Part shown: piece by piece, positions 8,685 through 17,274 of the stretch | How positions within the stretch are numbered: the first letter of the stretch is position 1 | Layout of the letters: every line of letters starts with the position of its first letter | Source: Methanosarcina horonobensis HB-1 = JCM 15518 | GTDB taxonomy: Archaea > Halobacteriota > Methanosarcinia > Methanosarcinales > Methanosarcinaceae | Length of the DNA stretch: 64,000 bases | Assembly: GCF_000970285.1 (NCBI RefSeq) | Contig: NZ_CP009516.1 | Coordinates: forward strand, 3,141,036-3,205,035 | Direction: 5' to 3' | Notes under the pieces: model-generated | The model's input: the letters and a program-made list of their open reading frames with translations, nothing else | The model's database searches: none | What the model was told of the DNA's origin: nothing | Position numbers and translations under genes: made by a program

Positions 8685-9536
8685 ATGTTAAAAACAAGAT
8701 TGATAGGCCTGTTTCGCTTATTCCGTTCTGAACTGCCATTTGCTGCGGGAGTGTGCGTGATATTGGGGGAATTACTAGCATTGGGTGGAATTCCCGCCCC
8801 AGCAGAAATTTTACTGGGATTTCTGAGCTTTTTTTTCATTTCGGCTGCAGCTCTGATCCTGAATGACTATTTTGATATCGAAAGTGACAAAATAAACGCA
8901 CCGGAAAGGCCGCTCCCGGCAGGTCTTGTTACTGAGCGAGATGTTGTGTTACTCTCCATTGCAGTGACAATGCTTGGATTTATCACAGGCTACCTGATTA
9001 GCATGGAGGCTTTGTTAGTAGTTATTTTAGTCTGGACAGTGGGTTTTCTTTACAATTGGAGGTTCAAAAAGGCTGGTTTCATTGGAAATCTGATGGTTAG
9101 TTTTTCGGTTGGTATGACTTTTGTTTTTGGCGGCATAGTAGCAGGTAAACCATTTGAAACTATAGTCTGGTTTTTCGCGATCATAGTAATGCTAGTAGAC
9201 CTGGGGGAAGAAATTGCTGCAGATGCTATGGATATTGAAGGGGACCGGAAGGCAGGGTCCCGTTCCTTGGCCCTGATACTTGGACGTGAAAACGCACTGA
9301 AAATCAGCGCAGTGATTTTCTCACTGGTAGTTTTTGCAAGTATCTTGCCGTTTCTCCTGGGCTGGTTAGAGTGGATTTATCTTTTTCCCATTTTACTGAT
9401 GGATGTGATTATTCTGTACTCAACCAGTAAATTGTTAGACTCGAGAATAGTAAATCGGCGAATTTATATTCGCTGGATATACTTGAGTGGATTGGTGGCA
9501 TTCTTAATTATCATAATTATTCGAATGGTTATGTGA
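8685..9536 (+). CDS. UbiA-family membrane prenyltransferase
   Basis: The 283-residue integral membrane protein has about eight helices. It carries both Asp-rich prenyl-diphosphate motifs: NDYFDIESDKIN (about 60-72) and AADAMDIEGDRKAG (about 180-193), plus the family tag R-x-LPAG. GAGG lies 11 bp before the ATG. UbiA enzymes transfer prenyl chains to an acceptor in the membrane. In methanogens candidates include archaeal lipid (DGGGP synthase) and methanophenazine synthesis; the acceptor cannot be read from sequence. It sits alone, between one intact and one broken copy of the DUF4143 ATPase. Confidence 0.85.
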   Translation: MLKTRLIGLFRLFRSELPFAAGVCVILGELLALGGIPAPAEILLGFLSFFFISAAALILNDYFDIESDKINAPERPLPAGLVTERDVVLLSIAVTMLGFITGYLISMEALLVVILVWTVGFLYNWRFKKAGFIGNLMVSFSVGMTFVFGGIVAGKPFETIVWFFAIIVMLVDLGEEIAADAMDIEGDRKAGSRSLALILGRENALKISAVIFSLVVFASILPFLLGWLEWIYLFPILLMDVIILYSTSKLLDSRIVNRRIYIRWIYLSGLVAFLIIIIIRMVM

Positions 9537-9549
9537 AAATCTGATGGCA

Positions 9550-9740
9550 ATTCGATTCTAAGCCTCCCAATACTGCGTGCAGCGGACAGGTGCGGGAATT
9601 CGCCCACCCTTTTCGGGATTCTACCCAAAGGTGGATTCGAAGTCTGGTGATTTTTCTTATCAGATCCGCCCTTGCAGGCAACGCCAGCAGTTGGACGGCA
9701 GCTCCGCCTGCCCAGCCGATTTGCGAGCAAAATCCACTAA
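9550..9740. other. GC-rich island of unknown nature
   Basis: About 190 bp with conspicuously higher GC than the surrounding AT-rich DNA, so frames stay open on both strands by composition. It contains short inverted pieces around GGCAGCTCCGCCTGCC, but no protein family or RNA recognised. It may be a dispersed repeat or structured RNA. Confidence 0.35.
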
Positions 9741-9822
9741 AATAAGGATTGGAACCGTTTATCAAAATACTTAACACTATAGATGTATCTTTTCTAATTG
9801 ATTATTCTGAGAATGAACCTCT

Positions 9823-9951
9823 TTAATAACTGCTCTTCTTCCCAACATCCCCCTCAAGCAGCCAGTACCACAAAGGCACATACCTGATCTTCTTCCCATC
9901 AATAACCTCCTCATCAAAGACATCCGATATGAGGATAGTTCCCTTTTTCAT
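9823..9951 (-). pseudogene. C-terminal remnant of a second DUF4143 ATPase
   Basis: The translation from residue M-K-K-G to YVPLWYWLLEGD matches the last 35 residues of the intact ATPase at 7042 (TI-x-SDVFDEEV-x-DGKKIRYVPLWYWLLE) with few changes. Nothing of the ATPase core precedes it. It is the tail of a deleted or partly duplicated copy. Confidence 0.8.
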
Positions 9952-10008
9952 TTTGGGGTTTCTTGCCAGATTTTCCTGATAGATGCTATTTTTATGGTAC
10001 AAAATCAT

Positions 10009-10427
10009 TAAAAATCATAATGCCAAAAGAGGATTTCAGCAATTCAAATATTCAAAAATTTCAGAAAAAACCTGTAAGAAGATTAAAAAGTGGGATACGA
10101 CGAGAGTAAATTTGAGAATTTCGGAGAAACTCTCTGATTAAGAAGATTATTTCGTTCTATTGTTCAATTACCTGCTCTGAGATAGAAACTTTTCCCAAAA
10201 ACCGTTTTTATACTGATTTATTTATATTTTTTAGCTGCGTTTGTATTATTAACGAAATCAAGACAAGAAAATAACTGCTTCTGATCAGGGATACATTATA
10301 GCATTTGTTGATTTTAAGCTAGCATTTGTTGATTTTAAGCAGTTTCATTAGTATAATGAAAGTGGGGGTTCGATATATGACCCGTTGCTTGCAACGGGCA
10401 GCTATAAGTTTAGCTTGGGGGGAACAA
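10009..10427. other. Intergenic region with tandem duplication and hairpins
   Basis: Contains a 21-bp exact tandem duplication (10299-10340), a hairpin TTTCATTA-GTA-TAATGAAA (10343-10361) and a hairpin CCCGTTGC-TT-GCAACGGG (10381-10398). These lie just upstream of the degenerate beta-propeller gene. No gene seen. Confidence 0.5.
10299..10340. repeat. 21-bp exact tandem duplication
   Basis: Two abutting identical copies (10299-10319 and 10320-10340) of a unit beginning TAGCATTTGTTG and ending TTTTAAGC. It looks like a recent slippage duplication in non-coding DNA. Confidence 0.85.
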
Positions 10428-10862
10428 ATGAGAGGTAAATTCTTTTTTATAGCCTTAGTTTTTCAGTTTTTAATTATGATTTCTATAGTTGCATCGACCT
10501 GACAGGAAACCTGGTTTAGGAAAGGATATGAGCCTGACATTTATGGTGACAAAGTAGTGTGGTCAAATGGCAGTATTCATCTTTACGAAATAACCAGTGG
10601 AACTGACACTGAGCTCAACTCCTCTTCAGCACGACACCCAGCCTCTATAAGAACAAATAGTGTGGCTTGATAACAGCAGTGGAAGCTCCTGTCTTTATGT
10701 TTATGGCATATCAACTGGTGAAAAGTTTCAGATTAACAAAAAAGTAGGCAGTGGTAGGACCTGCGAGGTCAATGGTAAGACTTATGTGGCTGTGGAAGTG
10801 ACCCAGCTATTTGCGGTAACATAACAGTATGGCAGGATTATATCTACAGTGAAAATTACTGA
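10428..10862 (+). pseudogene. Degenerate beta-propeller surface protein
   Basis: Starts well (GGGGGGAAC SD, ATG 10428, signal peptide MRGKFFFIALVFQFLIMISI) but hits a TGA right after the signal. It then continues with propeller-like blocks in several frames: YEPDIYGDKVVWSNGSIHLY, a stop near 10670, and SDPAICGNITVWQDYIYS ending at TGA 10862. The blocks match the repeat of the intact gene at 11139 (IYGDRIVW, DVYMYNLST). It is a broken, shortened paralogue. Confidence 0.8.
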
Positions 10863-11138
10863 CTTTGAGACCTGATTTCCTGAAATTTTAGATTCATTTA
10901 GAATTCAAAGCCCTGTTTCACTTTGATGTCATCGGTACTACCCGCCTATATTTTATTTTTTATGGAATCCCATGGTATTTATACGGATTTTTGCTTCTAT
11001 TCAAATCTGAACATTAGATACACGACCTGAAATTAAAATATATTTTATAAATATTAAGTCTAAAAGAAAAAATTTAAAAATTATGGACAAAATTTACTAT
11101 TAATGGTTTTCAAATGAAATAAAAGGTAACGATTTCAA

Positions 11139-12539
11139 ATGGAACAAAGGAAAGAGAATGAAAATAAGAGAAAGTCATACTCGGTATCCTTAGTTTCAAC
11201 AGTTTTGATTTTGTTTTTAATGCTCTTTTTAATTCTAACTTTACCTATGGCATCGGCAGCTAATGAAGAAAAGGTTCCATTCAAAATCAATGAAACCCAG
11301 ATTACAACCAGCGGATCAGCAGAAAGACCTGTCATCTACAAGGACATGATAGTATGGCAGGATTATCGCTATGGAAACTATGGTGATGGAACGTTTGATG
11401 GAACGTACGATGTATATGTGTATAATCTTTCAACGTCCAGAGAGATTCAGATTACTACACCCGGATCTGCAGCAACGAATCCGGATATCTATGGCGACAG
11501 GATAGTATGGAGTGATGATCGAAACGGAAACTTTAGACTTGAAAAATCCGATATCTACATGTGCAGTCTTTCCACTTCCACGGAAACTCGGATTACCGCC
11601 AATGAATCTTACTCTGTCTCTCCTGCTATCTACGAAGACAGAATAGTATGGACCGAATACAACAATGTTCATATGTACAATCTTTCCACCCAAGAAGGCA
11701 GTCAGATAGTTACCAGCGAATCAATGATATTTAGTCCTGCAATCTATGGCAACAATATAGTGTGGGAAGAATTACTTGTTTCAACTGACAACGGGGTTTC
11801 TCGTGACATCTACTTTTATGGTTTCGATACTCATAAGAAAACTCAGATAACTACCGGTGGGTCAGCAGGCAGTCCTGAGATCTACGGGGACAGGATAGTA
11901 TATGAGGACTGGCGTGATGGACATTCAAATATCTATATGTATAACACATCCACTTCCAGCGAAACTCAAATAACTACCAGTGGATCAGCAAGCAGCCCTG
12001 ATATCTATGATAACAGAATAGTGTGGCTTGATGGGCGTAATGGAGACACTGATGTTTACATGTACAATCTTTCCACTCACAGGGAAATTCGGGTTACCAG
12101 CAGCGAATCAAGTAAGGAATACCCTGCGATCTACGGGGACAGGATAGTGTGGGAAGATACCTTTAATGGAACCTCCAATATCTATATGAGTACTTTCTCA
12201 GGGGACGAGTCAGAACTCAAAACACCTGTAGTGAATTTTACCAGCAATATTACAGAGGGTTATGCTCCCCTTACGGTAAAGTTTACAGACCTATCAGAAA
12301 ATGCAACTGAATGGAATTGGAACTTTGGAGATGGAACCAACTCGACCCGTAAGAATCTGGAGCACACTTTTTCTGCAGCAGGATATTACAGAGTAACGCT
12401 TAATGTGAGCAATGCGTATGGGACGGATACGAAGAAAATAGATATAAATGTGAGAAATAATTCCCAAAAAATCCCCTGCAGATTCAATTTTTTGATTTTT
12501 GAGATGCTGGTACTGTATCTCTTTAAGAGGTCAGCCTGA
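11139..12539 (+). CDS. Secreted beta-propeller protein with PKD domain
   Basis: The 466-residue product has a signal peptide (hydrophobic about 18-38, ending ASA). Six to seven repeats of about 50 residues follow the pattern ITT-SGSA-x-P-x-IYGDRIVW-x-D-x-RNG-x-DVYMYNLST, the TolB-like blade common in Methanosarcina surface proteins. A PKD domain follows (about 365-445, FGDGTNSTRKNLEHTFSAAG). A short hydrophobic C-terminus (FNFLIFEMLVLYLF) then a basic residue may anchor it. It is probably an S-layer-associated adhesin or binding protein; ligand unknown. A wrecked paralogue lies directly upstream. Confidence 0.85.
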   Translation: MEQRKENENKRKSYSVSLVSTVLILFLMLFLILTLPMASAANEEKVPFKINETQITTSGSAERPVIYKDMIVWQDYRYGNYGDGTFDGTYDVYVYNLSTSREIQITTPGSAATNPDIYGDRIVWSDDRNGNFRLEKSDIYMCSLSTSTETRITANESYSVSPAIYEDRIVWTEYNNVHMYNLSTQEGSQIVTSESMIFSPAIYGNNIVWEELLVSTDNGVSRDIYFYGFDTHKKTQITTGGSAGSPEIYGDRIVYEDWRDGHSNIYMYNTSTSSETQITTSGSASSPDIYDNRIVWLDGRNGDTDVYMYNLSTHREIRVTSSESSKEYPAIYGDRIVWEDTFNGTSNIYMSTFSGDESELKTPVVNFTSNITEGYAPLTVKFTDLSENATEWNWNFGDGTNSTRKNLEHTFSAAGYYRVTLNVSNAYGTDTKKIDINVRNNSQKIPCRFNFLIFEMLVLYLFKRSA

Positions 12540-12559
12540 AACTGCTACAGGAGAATTAC

Positions 12560-12781
12560 TTGAAAAGAATTAAGTTCATGTCTGGCATTTTTTTCTTTTT
12601 ATGGAGAGTGGTAGAGAAAACTGTAACTTATTTTGACTCACCTTTTTTAACTCATCTAAAATATCCAGACGCTTCGGGGGAAGTTACAAAAAATATGGGA
12701 TCACCGGTACATCTTTTGCCATTCTTCCTTTTTCAAGCTCTATTTTCAGTTATTATTGGTTTCTTAATTATATTTCTTTAG
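12560..12781 (+). CDS. Possible small membrane protein
   Basis: 73 codons from TTG 12560 with AGGAGAA upstream, 20 bp after the propeller gene. N- and C-terminal hydrophobic segments (FMSGIFFFLW and LLPFFLFQALFSVIIGFLII). Codon use and composition are not decisive. It could be a non-coding 3' region. Confidence 0.3.
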   Translation: MKRIKFMSGIFFFLWRVVEKTVTYFDSPFLTHLKYPDASGEVTKNMGSPVHLLPFFLFQALFSVIIGFLIIFL

Positions 12782-12905
12782 TTATTATATGTCAGAAATA
12801 ATAATCTCTTTATGAGACTCGAGGACTATTTACTGGTTTCCGGGTTTCGATTAGTGATAGCTGACGTCAGTAGAATTAATTCTAAAGAAAAGGGGGTAAT
12901 TAAGC

Positions 12906-13127
12906 ATGGGCGAAGAAATGGCAGGAAAAGCTCAAATGCATCACGGCTCAATGTCCGAGATATGGGAGCTTCTGACCGAAGAGCAGAAAAGAGAAGTTGC
13001 GTTAATGAAAATGGAAATGAAAATACAATGGATGGAAATGAAAATAAATAAAATGGAAAAAAAGATCGAGCTAAAGAAAAAATCCATAGACAACATTAAA
13101 AAGGTCCAGGGAATGATAAAAAAATAA
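12906..13127 (+). CDS. Small Met/Lys-rich coiled-coil protein
   Basis: 73 residues from ATG 12906 behind GGGGGTAATTAAGC. Charged, Met-rich helix (LMKMEMKIQWMEMKINKMEK) with clear heptad spacing and no cysteine. A longer frame overlapping it in another phase reads as a shadow. A structured terminator follows. Function unknown; probably a soluble oligomeric helix. Confidence 0.65.
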   Translation: MGEEMAGKAQMHHGSMSEIWELLTEEQKREVALMKMEMKIQWMEMKINKMEKKIELKKKSIDNIKKVQGMIKK

Positions 13128-13139
13128 GAAGCAAGGGGC

Positions 13140-13195
13140 CGAGAGCTTTATATCCTGAAAAATACGGATAATTTTTAACTTTTTGAAAGCTCTCG
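13140..13195 (+). terminator. Branched hairpin after the coiled-coil gene
   Basis: Outer arms CGAGAGCTTT (13140-13149) and AAAGCTCTCG (13186-13195) pair perfectly. Inside them TATCC/GGATA form a second small stem followed by a T-run. This is consistent with a terminator or a small structured RNA. Confidence 0.55.
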
Positions 13196-13498
13196 ATACC
13201 CAACACTTACTCCTGTCCAGATCCCTATTTTGATTTTCCATTTTTTATAATTATTCTTCGTGGTAAAAAGACAACTTGCGAAAATTATTTATCTGCTCAG
13301 ATCAAATAGATAGTCATGTTAAGTATTGAACAGGCCTGTTTTGGCTAACTATTGGACTATTGGTAACTATGTTTTCTAATTAATCCAGAATCTGAATAAA
13401 TTTATGCTCGGGTTTGATTTTTCTTCCTTTGAAAAAATGATTTGCTTTTTGTTAATGAATCGTATAAAAAATGAAAATAGGAGGAACAGTGATATCTA

Positions 13499-13654
13499 AT
13501 GAAACACATTATAAAGATTTGTCCAGTGTGCGGTAATCAGTTTGTCGTCCTGGAAAGCATGGAAGAAAAAGCTATTTACTGCACGATTAAGTGCTTTCTG
13601 GAATCTCAGGATCAAACGAGTAAAGATGAAACCTCTACTTCACTGCCTGAATAG
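13499..13654 (+). CDS. Small zinc-ribbon-like protein
   Basis: 51 residues from ATG 13499 with GGAGGA upstream. CPVCG near the N-terminus and YCTIKC in the middle make a four-Cys treble-clef or zinc-ribbon arrangement, followed by a Ser/Thr-rich tail. Resembles small archaeal zinc-finger proteins; target unknown. Confidence 0.6.
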   Translation: MKHIIKICPVCGNQFVVLESMEEKAIYCTIKCFLESQDQTSKDETSTSLPE

Positions 13655-13733
13655 TCTATTTATGATCTATTGAGTCAGACTGCGTGAGATTTGATTAATC
13701 CTCGGTTTTCTTTAATCTACAGGGGGAATTCGT

Positions 13734-13898
13734 ATGGCAAGGAATACTGGTGAAGGTAGACGGACTGGTGCCGTCAAGGGACGGTCACAGGCGTATAACC
13801 TAAAAACCGATAAATGGGTTCAGTTTGATGAGAATCACAAAATTATGACCAGCACTGACAACCCGCGAAAAGGAGTTAGAAGAAAAGGGATAAAATAA
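13734..13898 (+). CDS. Small basic protein
   Basis: 54 residues from ATG 13734 behind AGGGGG. Very basic and Gly/Arg-rich (RRTGAVKGRSQAYNLKTDKW...KGVRRKGIK), with a pattern of alternating charged and aromatic residues. Composition suggests nucleic-acid binding. No family recognised. Confidence 0.6.
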   Translation: MARNTGEGRRTGAVKGRSQAYNLKTDKWVQFDENHKIMTSTDNPRKGVRRKGIK

Positions 13899-13964
13899 TT
13901 TGAATGAGTGCGTACAATAGGCACCTTGTCTGGTTTTGTACATGGTTTATAGGGGGGAGAAATA

Positions 13965-14033
13965 ATGAATTTTATCCTTCGTCCTGTACTTTTTATCTCT
14001 TCTGGATTTCCTAAATGGATAATTACTTTTTAA
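13965..14033 (+). CDS. Possible 22-residue peptide
   Basis: A very strong SD (GGGGGGAG) sits 6 bp before ATG 13965. The frame MNFILRPVLFISSGFPKWII ends at TAA 14033. Hydrophobic, possibly membrane-associated. The SD is the main support. Confidence 0.35.
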   Translation: MNFILRPVLFISSGFPKWIITF

Positions 14034-14067
14034 TGATCCCTGCCATTTTTCCTAGCATCTTAATAAA

Positions 14068-14214
14068 TTATCTTATTAAGCGTTCGTCTTCTTTTAAGGA
14101 TTCCTTAAGAGCTTCTACTTTCCTTTTCAGTACATTGATTTCTTTTACCAGCGAGTTTGTAATTGCCTCTATTTCCTTTGCTTCTTCTACCGCTAACTGT
14201 TTTTTTGATAACAA
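14068..14214 (-). CDS. Small coiled-coil protein with TTG start
   Basis: 48 residues on the minus strand from TTG 14214 with AGGGAGGTC ending 6 bp upstream. Sequence is a charged helix (EEAKEIEAITNSLVKEINVL, then KRKVEALKESLKEDERL) with regular heptads. The plus-strand frame across the same DNA is its shadow: low complexity and without an SD. Function unknown. Confidence 0.6.
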   Translation of the reverse strand: MLSKKQLAVEEAKEIEAITNSLVKEINVLKRKVEALKESLKEDERLIR

Positions 14215-14713
14215 GTTTATGACCTCCCTAAAATAGTTTATTAAGCAGCTTCATTTTGTAAGGTTTATGTTGCTCAAAATTTATAATCTTACCAGATAAA
14301 CTGTATTTGAACATATATATAATTATTCTACAGTTGTAAATGACATTATCCAAGCAAATAGTTTAATTTTTCATCAAAGGTATGAGTTAAGGGTTTAGTA
14401 TCTCAAGGCTTATCGAACAAACCGGAATTATTTATTTAAGTGTTTAATCAGCACCCATCCCGAATCTAATAAAACAAAAGCTTTATATTCGAATTTTACG
14501 TACTTCTTCCCACAGCATTGTACATAGATGAACATCATATTTCCGCAGCAAGAGCAGCGGTAAAACTCCTTAAAATATCTTTTCGAATTCTCAAAACAAC
14601 TTATCAGATTATTTGAGAGTTCAGGTTTGTTTTTAACCTCATTTTATTTCCTTTGAGGCCTGTCAAAATTATCCATTTCATTAAATATTACCCACGATCC
14701 GAGATGAGCTTAT
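14215..14713. other. Divergent promoter region
   Basis: About 500 bp between the small minus-strand gene and iorA. AT-rich with TATA-like tracts (TATATATAA-like near 14313 and TTATTTAAG near 14430). No gene or repeat seen. Confidence 0.4.
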
Positions 14714-16600
14714 TTGACTGAAAAAAAACTATTAATGGGTAATGAAGCCATTGCACTTGGAGCTATAGAGGCCGGAGTCCAGGTAGTAACAGGGTATCCC
14801 GGCACCCCCTCGACCGAAGCTCTGGAAACGATTGCCCGGCATGCCAACAGGTGCGGGATCTATACAGAGTGGTCGAGCAATGAAAAGGTTGCACTTGAAA
14901 CGGCTGTAGGGGCAGCTTACTCCGAGGCAAAGGCGCTTGTGACCATGAAGCAGGTAGGATTAAATGTTGCATCTGATCCCCTGATGAGCCTGAGCTATAT
15001 CGGCGTAAAAGGGGCTCTTGTCCTGCTTGTTGCAGACGATCCCGGACCTCATTCTTCCCAGACCGAACAGGATACAAGGGCTTTCGGGCATTTTGCAAAT
15101 ATCCCTGTCCTTGACCCTGCAACCCCTCAGGAAGCTTACGAGCTTACAAAGCTGGCTTTCGAGCTTTCTCACGAATTCGAAATCCCTGTTATCCTCAGGA
15201 CTACCACGCGGGTTTCCCACAGCTGTGGTGACGTCGAGCTTGCAGTTTCAGAATCTAAAGCCCCAAAACCTGTTCCGGTTGAAACTTCCTGCGAGGGCTT
15301 CACAAAGGACAGGCGCTGGACGATTTTTCCGAGGCTTACTGCAGAGCGGCACCCCTGGCTTGAAAACGTGCAGGTGCAGCTTTCCAACCGCTTTTCAGAG
15401 CCTCCGTACAATTCCGTTTCGGGAACCGGAAAAATAGGGATTATAGCCTCAGGGGTTTCAGCCCTCTATGTAAAGGAGGCTGTAAAAAGTTTTGAAGAAC
15501 TTTTCACTCTTTTCCGAGTCGGGACAGTATATCCTTTCCCTGAAAAGGCAGCTCTTTCCTTCTTAAAGGGAATCGAAAAACTGATCGTGGTCGAAGAACT
15601 TGACCCTTACCTTGAAGAACAGGCTCTCCAGCTTATCGGAAGGTCTCATTTGCCTGTTGACGTTTACGGAAAAAAGAACGGCTTTTTCCCTGTGAGCGGG
15701 GAATATAACGTTGATGTTATTATTGATTGTATAAACAAGGTATTTGCAGAACTCGGGGAAACTGCCAGCCTTTCTCATGCTGTCCCTGCTGTTTTGAGGG
15801 GAGAACTTCCGCCCCTGCCTGTCAGGGCTCCGACTCTCTGTGCCGGCTGCATGCACAGGACTGTTTTTTATGCATTCAAGCAGACTGCAAAACGGCTCAA
15901 AAAAGACTCTCAGGTCGAGACCATTTTTTCCGGAGATATCGGCTGTTATACCCTTGGAAACGCACATCCTCTCAATATGGTTGACACCTGCCTCTGCATG
16001 GGAGCAGGGATGAGCATTGCAGGAGGTCTTTCCCGCACAAACCCTGAGGCAAAGCAGGTGGCTTTTATCGGGGACTCAACATTCTTCCATTCAGGCATTC
16101 CTGCAGTGGTAAATGCTGTTTACAACGGAGCCAATGTTACCCTTGCAGTTCTTGACAACCGCACAACTGCCATGACAGGACACCAGCCCCATCCCGGAAT
16201 AGGAGTAACTGCGCTTGGAAGTCCCTCAAAAGCAATTGATATTGCCGACGTGGTCAGAAGCTGTGGAGTAGAATTTGTAAGGTCCGTAGATATAGACAGC
16301 CTGGAAAATTGCCTTGAAGGCTGCGTAGAAGCGGCAAAAGAAGCTATTGAATTTAAAGGCCCTTCAGTAGTCGTGTTTAAAGGAAAATGTGTTGGGATTA
16401 CAAAGCCCAGTATACGGTTTATAATTGATACTGAAAGCTGTACAGGCTGCGGATTATGCGTAAAGCAGCTCGGCTGCCCTGCTCTTTTCCTCCCTTCAGG
16501 AGAAGAGAAGCCTATTATCCAGAATAGCTGCAGCGGCTGCGGGCTCTGTGAACAGGTATGTATTTCAGGAGCCATAAGGGAAAGTGGGGTGAAGAAATGA
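14714..16600 (+). CDS. iorA: Indolepyruvate ferredoxin oxidoreductase, alpha subunit
   Basis: 628 residues, normal length; TTG start at 14714 behind GAGATGAG. N-terminal pyruvate-oxidoreductase-type domain (GYPGTPSTEALE, about 22-33), TPP-binding domain (GDIGCYTLGNAHPL about 410-423, GDSTFFHSGIPAVVNA about 455-470), and a C-terminal two-cluster ferredoxin domain (CTGCGLC and CSGCGLCEQVC, about 576-620). The enzyme interconverts aryl-pyruvates and aryl-acetyl-CoA with ferredoxin. In methanogens it is thought to work largely in the synthetic direction, assimilating arylacetates. It overlaps iorB by ATGA, giving translational coupling. Confidence 0.95.
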   Translation: MTEKKLLMGNEAIALGAIEAGVQVVTGYPGTPSTEALETIARHANRCGIYTEWSSNEKVALETAVGAAYSEAKALVTMKQVGLNVASDPLMSLSYIGVKGALVLLVADDPGPHSSQTEQDTRAFGHFANIPVLDPATPQEAYELTKLAFELSHEFEIPVILRTTTRVSHSCGDVELAVSESKAPKPVPVETSCEGFTKDRRWTIFPRLTAERHPWLENVQVQLSNRFSEPPYNSVSGTGKIGIIASGVSALYVKEAVKSFEELFTLFRVGTVYPFPEKAALSFLKGIEKLIVVEELDPYLEEQALQLIGRSHLPVDVYGKKNGFFPVSGEYNVDVIIDCINKVFAELGETASLSHAVPAVLRGELPPLPVRAPTLCAGCMHRTVFYAFKQTAKRLKKDSQVETIFSGDIGCYTLGNAHPLNMVDTCLCMGAGMSIAGGLSRTNPEAKQVAFIGDSTFFHSGIPAVVNAVYNGANVTLAVLDNRTTAMTGHQPHPGIGVTALGSPSKAIDIADVVRSCGVEFVRSVDIDSLENCLEGCVEAAKEAIEFKGPSVVVFKGKCVGITKPSIRFIIDTESCTGCGLCVKQLGCPALFLPSGEEKPIIQNSCSGCGLCEQVCISGAIRESGVKK

Positions 16601-17274
16601 AGGGCGAAGGAACGAGAGTTGAAAGGACAAAACCTGACGGAAAGAAGTACGATATTCTGATTGCAGGTGTTGGAGGGCAGGGTGTTGTACTTGCTTCCCG
16701 CATGCTTGCGCTTACTGCAATTAAAACCGGGTTCCATGTAAGTACGGCTGAAACCATAGGCATGTCCCAGAGGGAAGGCTCAGTCAGCAGTCATGTAAGA
16801 ATAGGAGACGAGATTTCGGGCTCCTTAATCCCGGCAGGGAAGGCAGACCTGCTTATAGGGCTTGAACCCGCAGAAACCGTAAGGAATCTTCCATTCCTGA
16901 AAAAGAACGGAAAAGTAATAGTAAACTCTCATACCATACCTCCGGCATCCAAGCCCCCCGGAAGCCCTGAATATGACCCTGAAGCTTTGCTGTCTTTTCT
17001 GGAAGCACACTTTCCGGGCATGATCTGCCTGGATTTCACCCGGCTTGCTGAAGAGGTAGGGACATACAGGGCTGCCAATGTTGCTATGCTGGGAGCGGCT
17101 GCGGGCATGGATATATTGCCTTTTTCAAGAGAAACTATTATGGCGGTACTTGAAACCGAAATTCCTGAAAAACACAGGGCTGTAAACAGGGCTGTGTTTG
17201 AAGGTGCAATCGAAAAAATCAAGTTAATCTCCGCGCCCCTGAATGGGGAACAGAAGGTGAAATCAAATGTATGA
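16597..17274 (+). CDS. iorB: Indolepyruvate ferredoxin oxidoreductase, beta subunit
   Basis: 225 residues from ATG 16597, which overlaps the iorA stop; an upstream in-frame start at 16558 lies inside iorA and is less likely. Gamma/beta-type 2-oxoacid oxidoreductase fold with GVGGQGVVLASRMLA (about 21-35) and SQREGSVSSHVR (about 60-71). It pairs with IorA to form the heteromeric enzyme. The downstream paaK start overlaps the iorB stop. Confidence 0.95.
   Translation: MKGEGTRVERTKPDGKKYDILIAGVGGQGVVLASRMLALTAIKTGFHVSTAETIGMSQREGSVSSHVRIGDEISGSLIPAGKADLLIGLEPAETVRNLPFLKKNGKVIVNSHTIPPASKPPGSPEYDPEALLSFLEAHFPGMICLDFTRLAEEVGTYRAANVAMLGAAAGMDILPFSRETIMAVLETEIPEKHRAVNRAVFEGAIEKIKLISAPLNGEQKVKSNV

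Noticed and set aside
9464-9777. Several open frames in the GC-rich island
   Set aside because: Openness follows from high GC; no SD or domain on either strand.
14015-14236. 73-codon plus-strand frame
   Set aside because: Shadow of the minus-strand 48-residue coiled coil, which has a strong SD and heptads.
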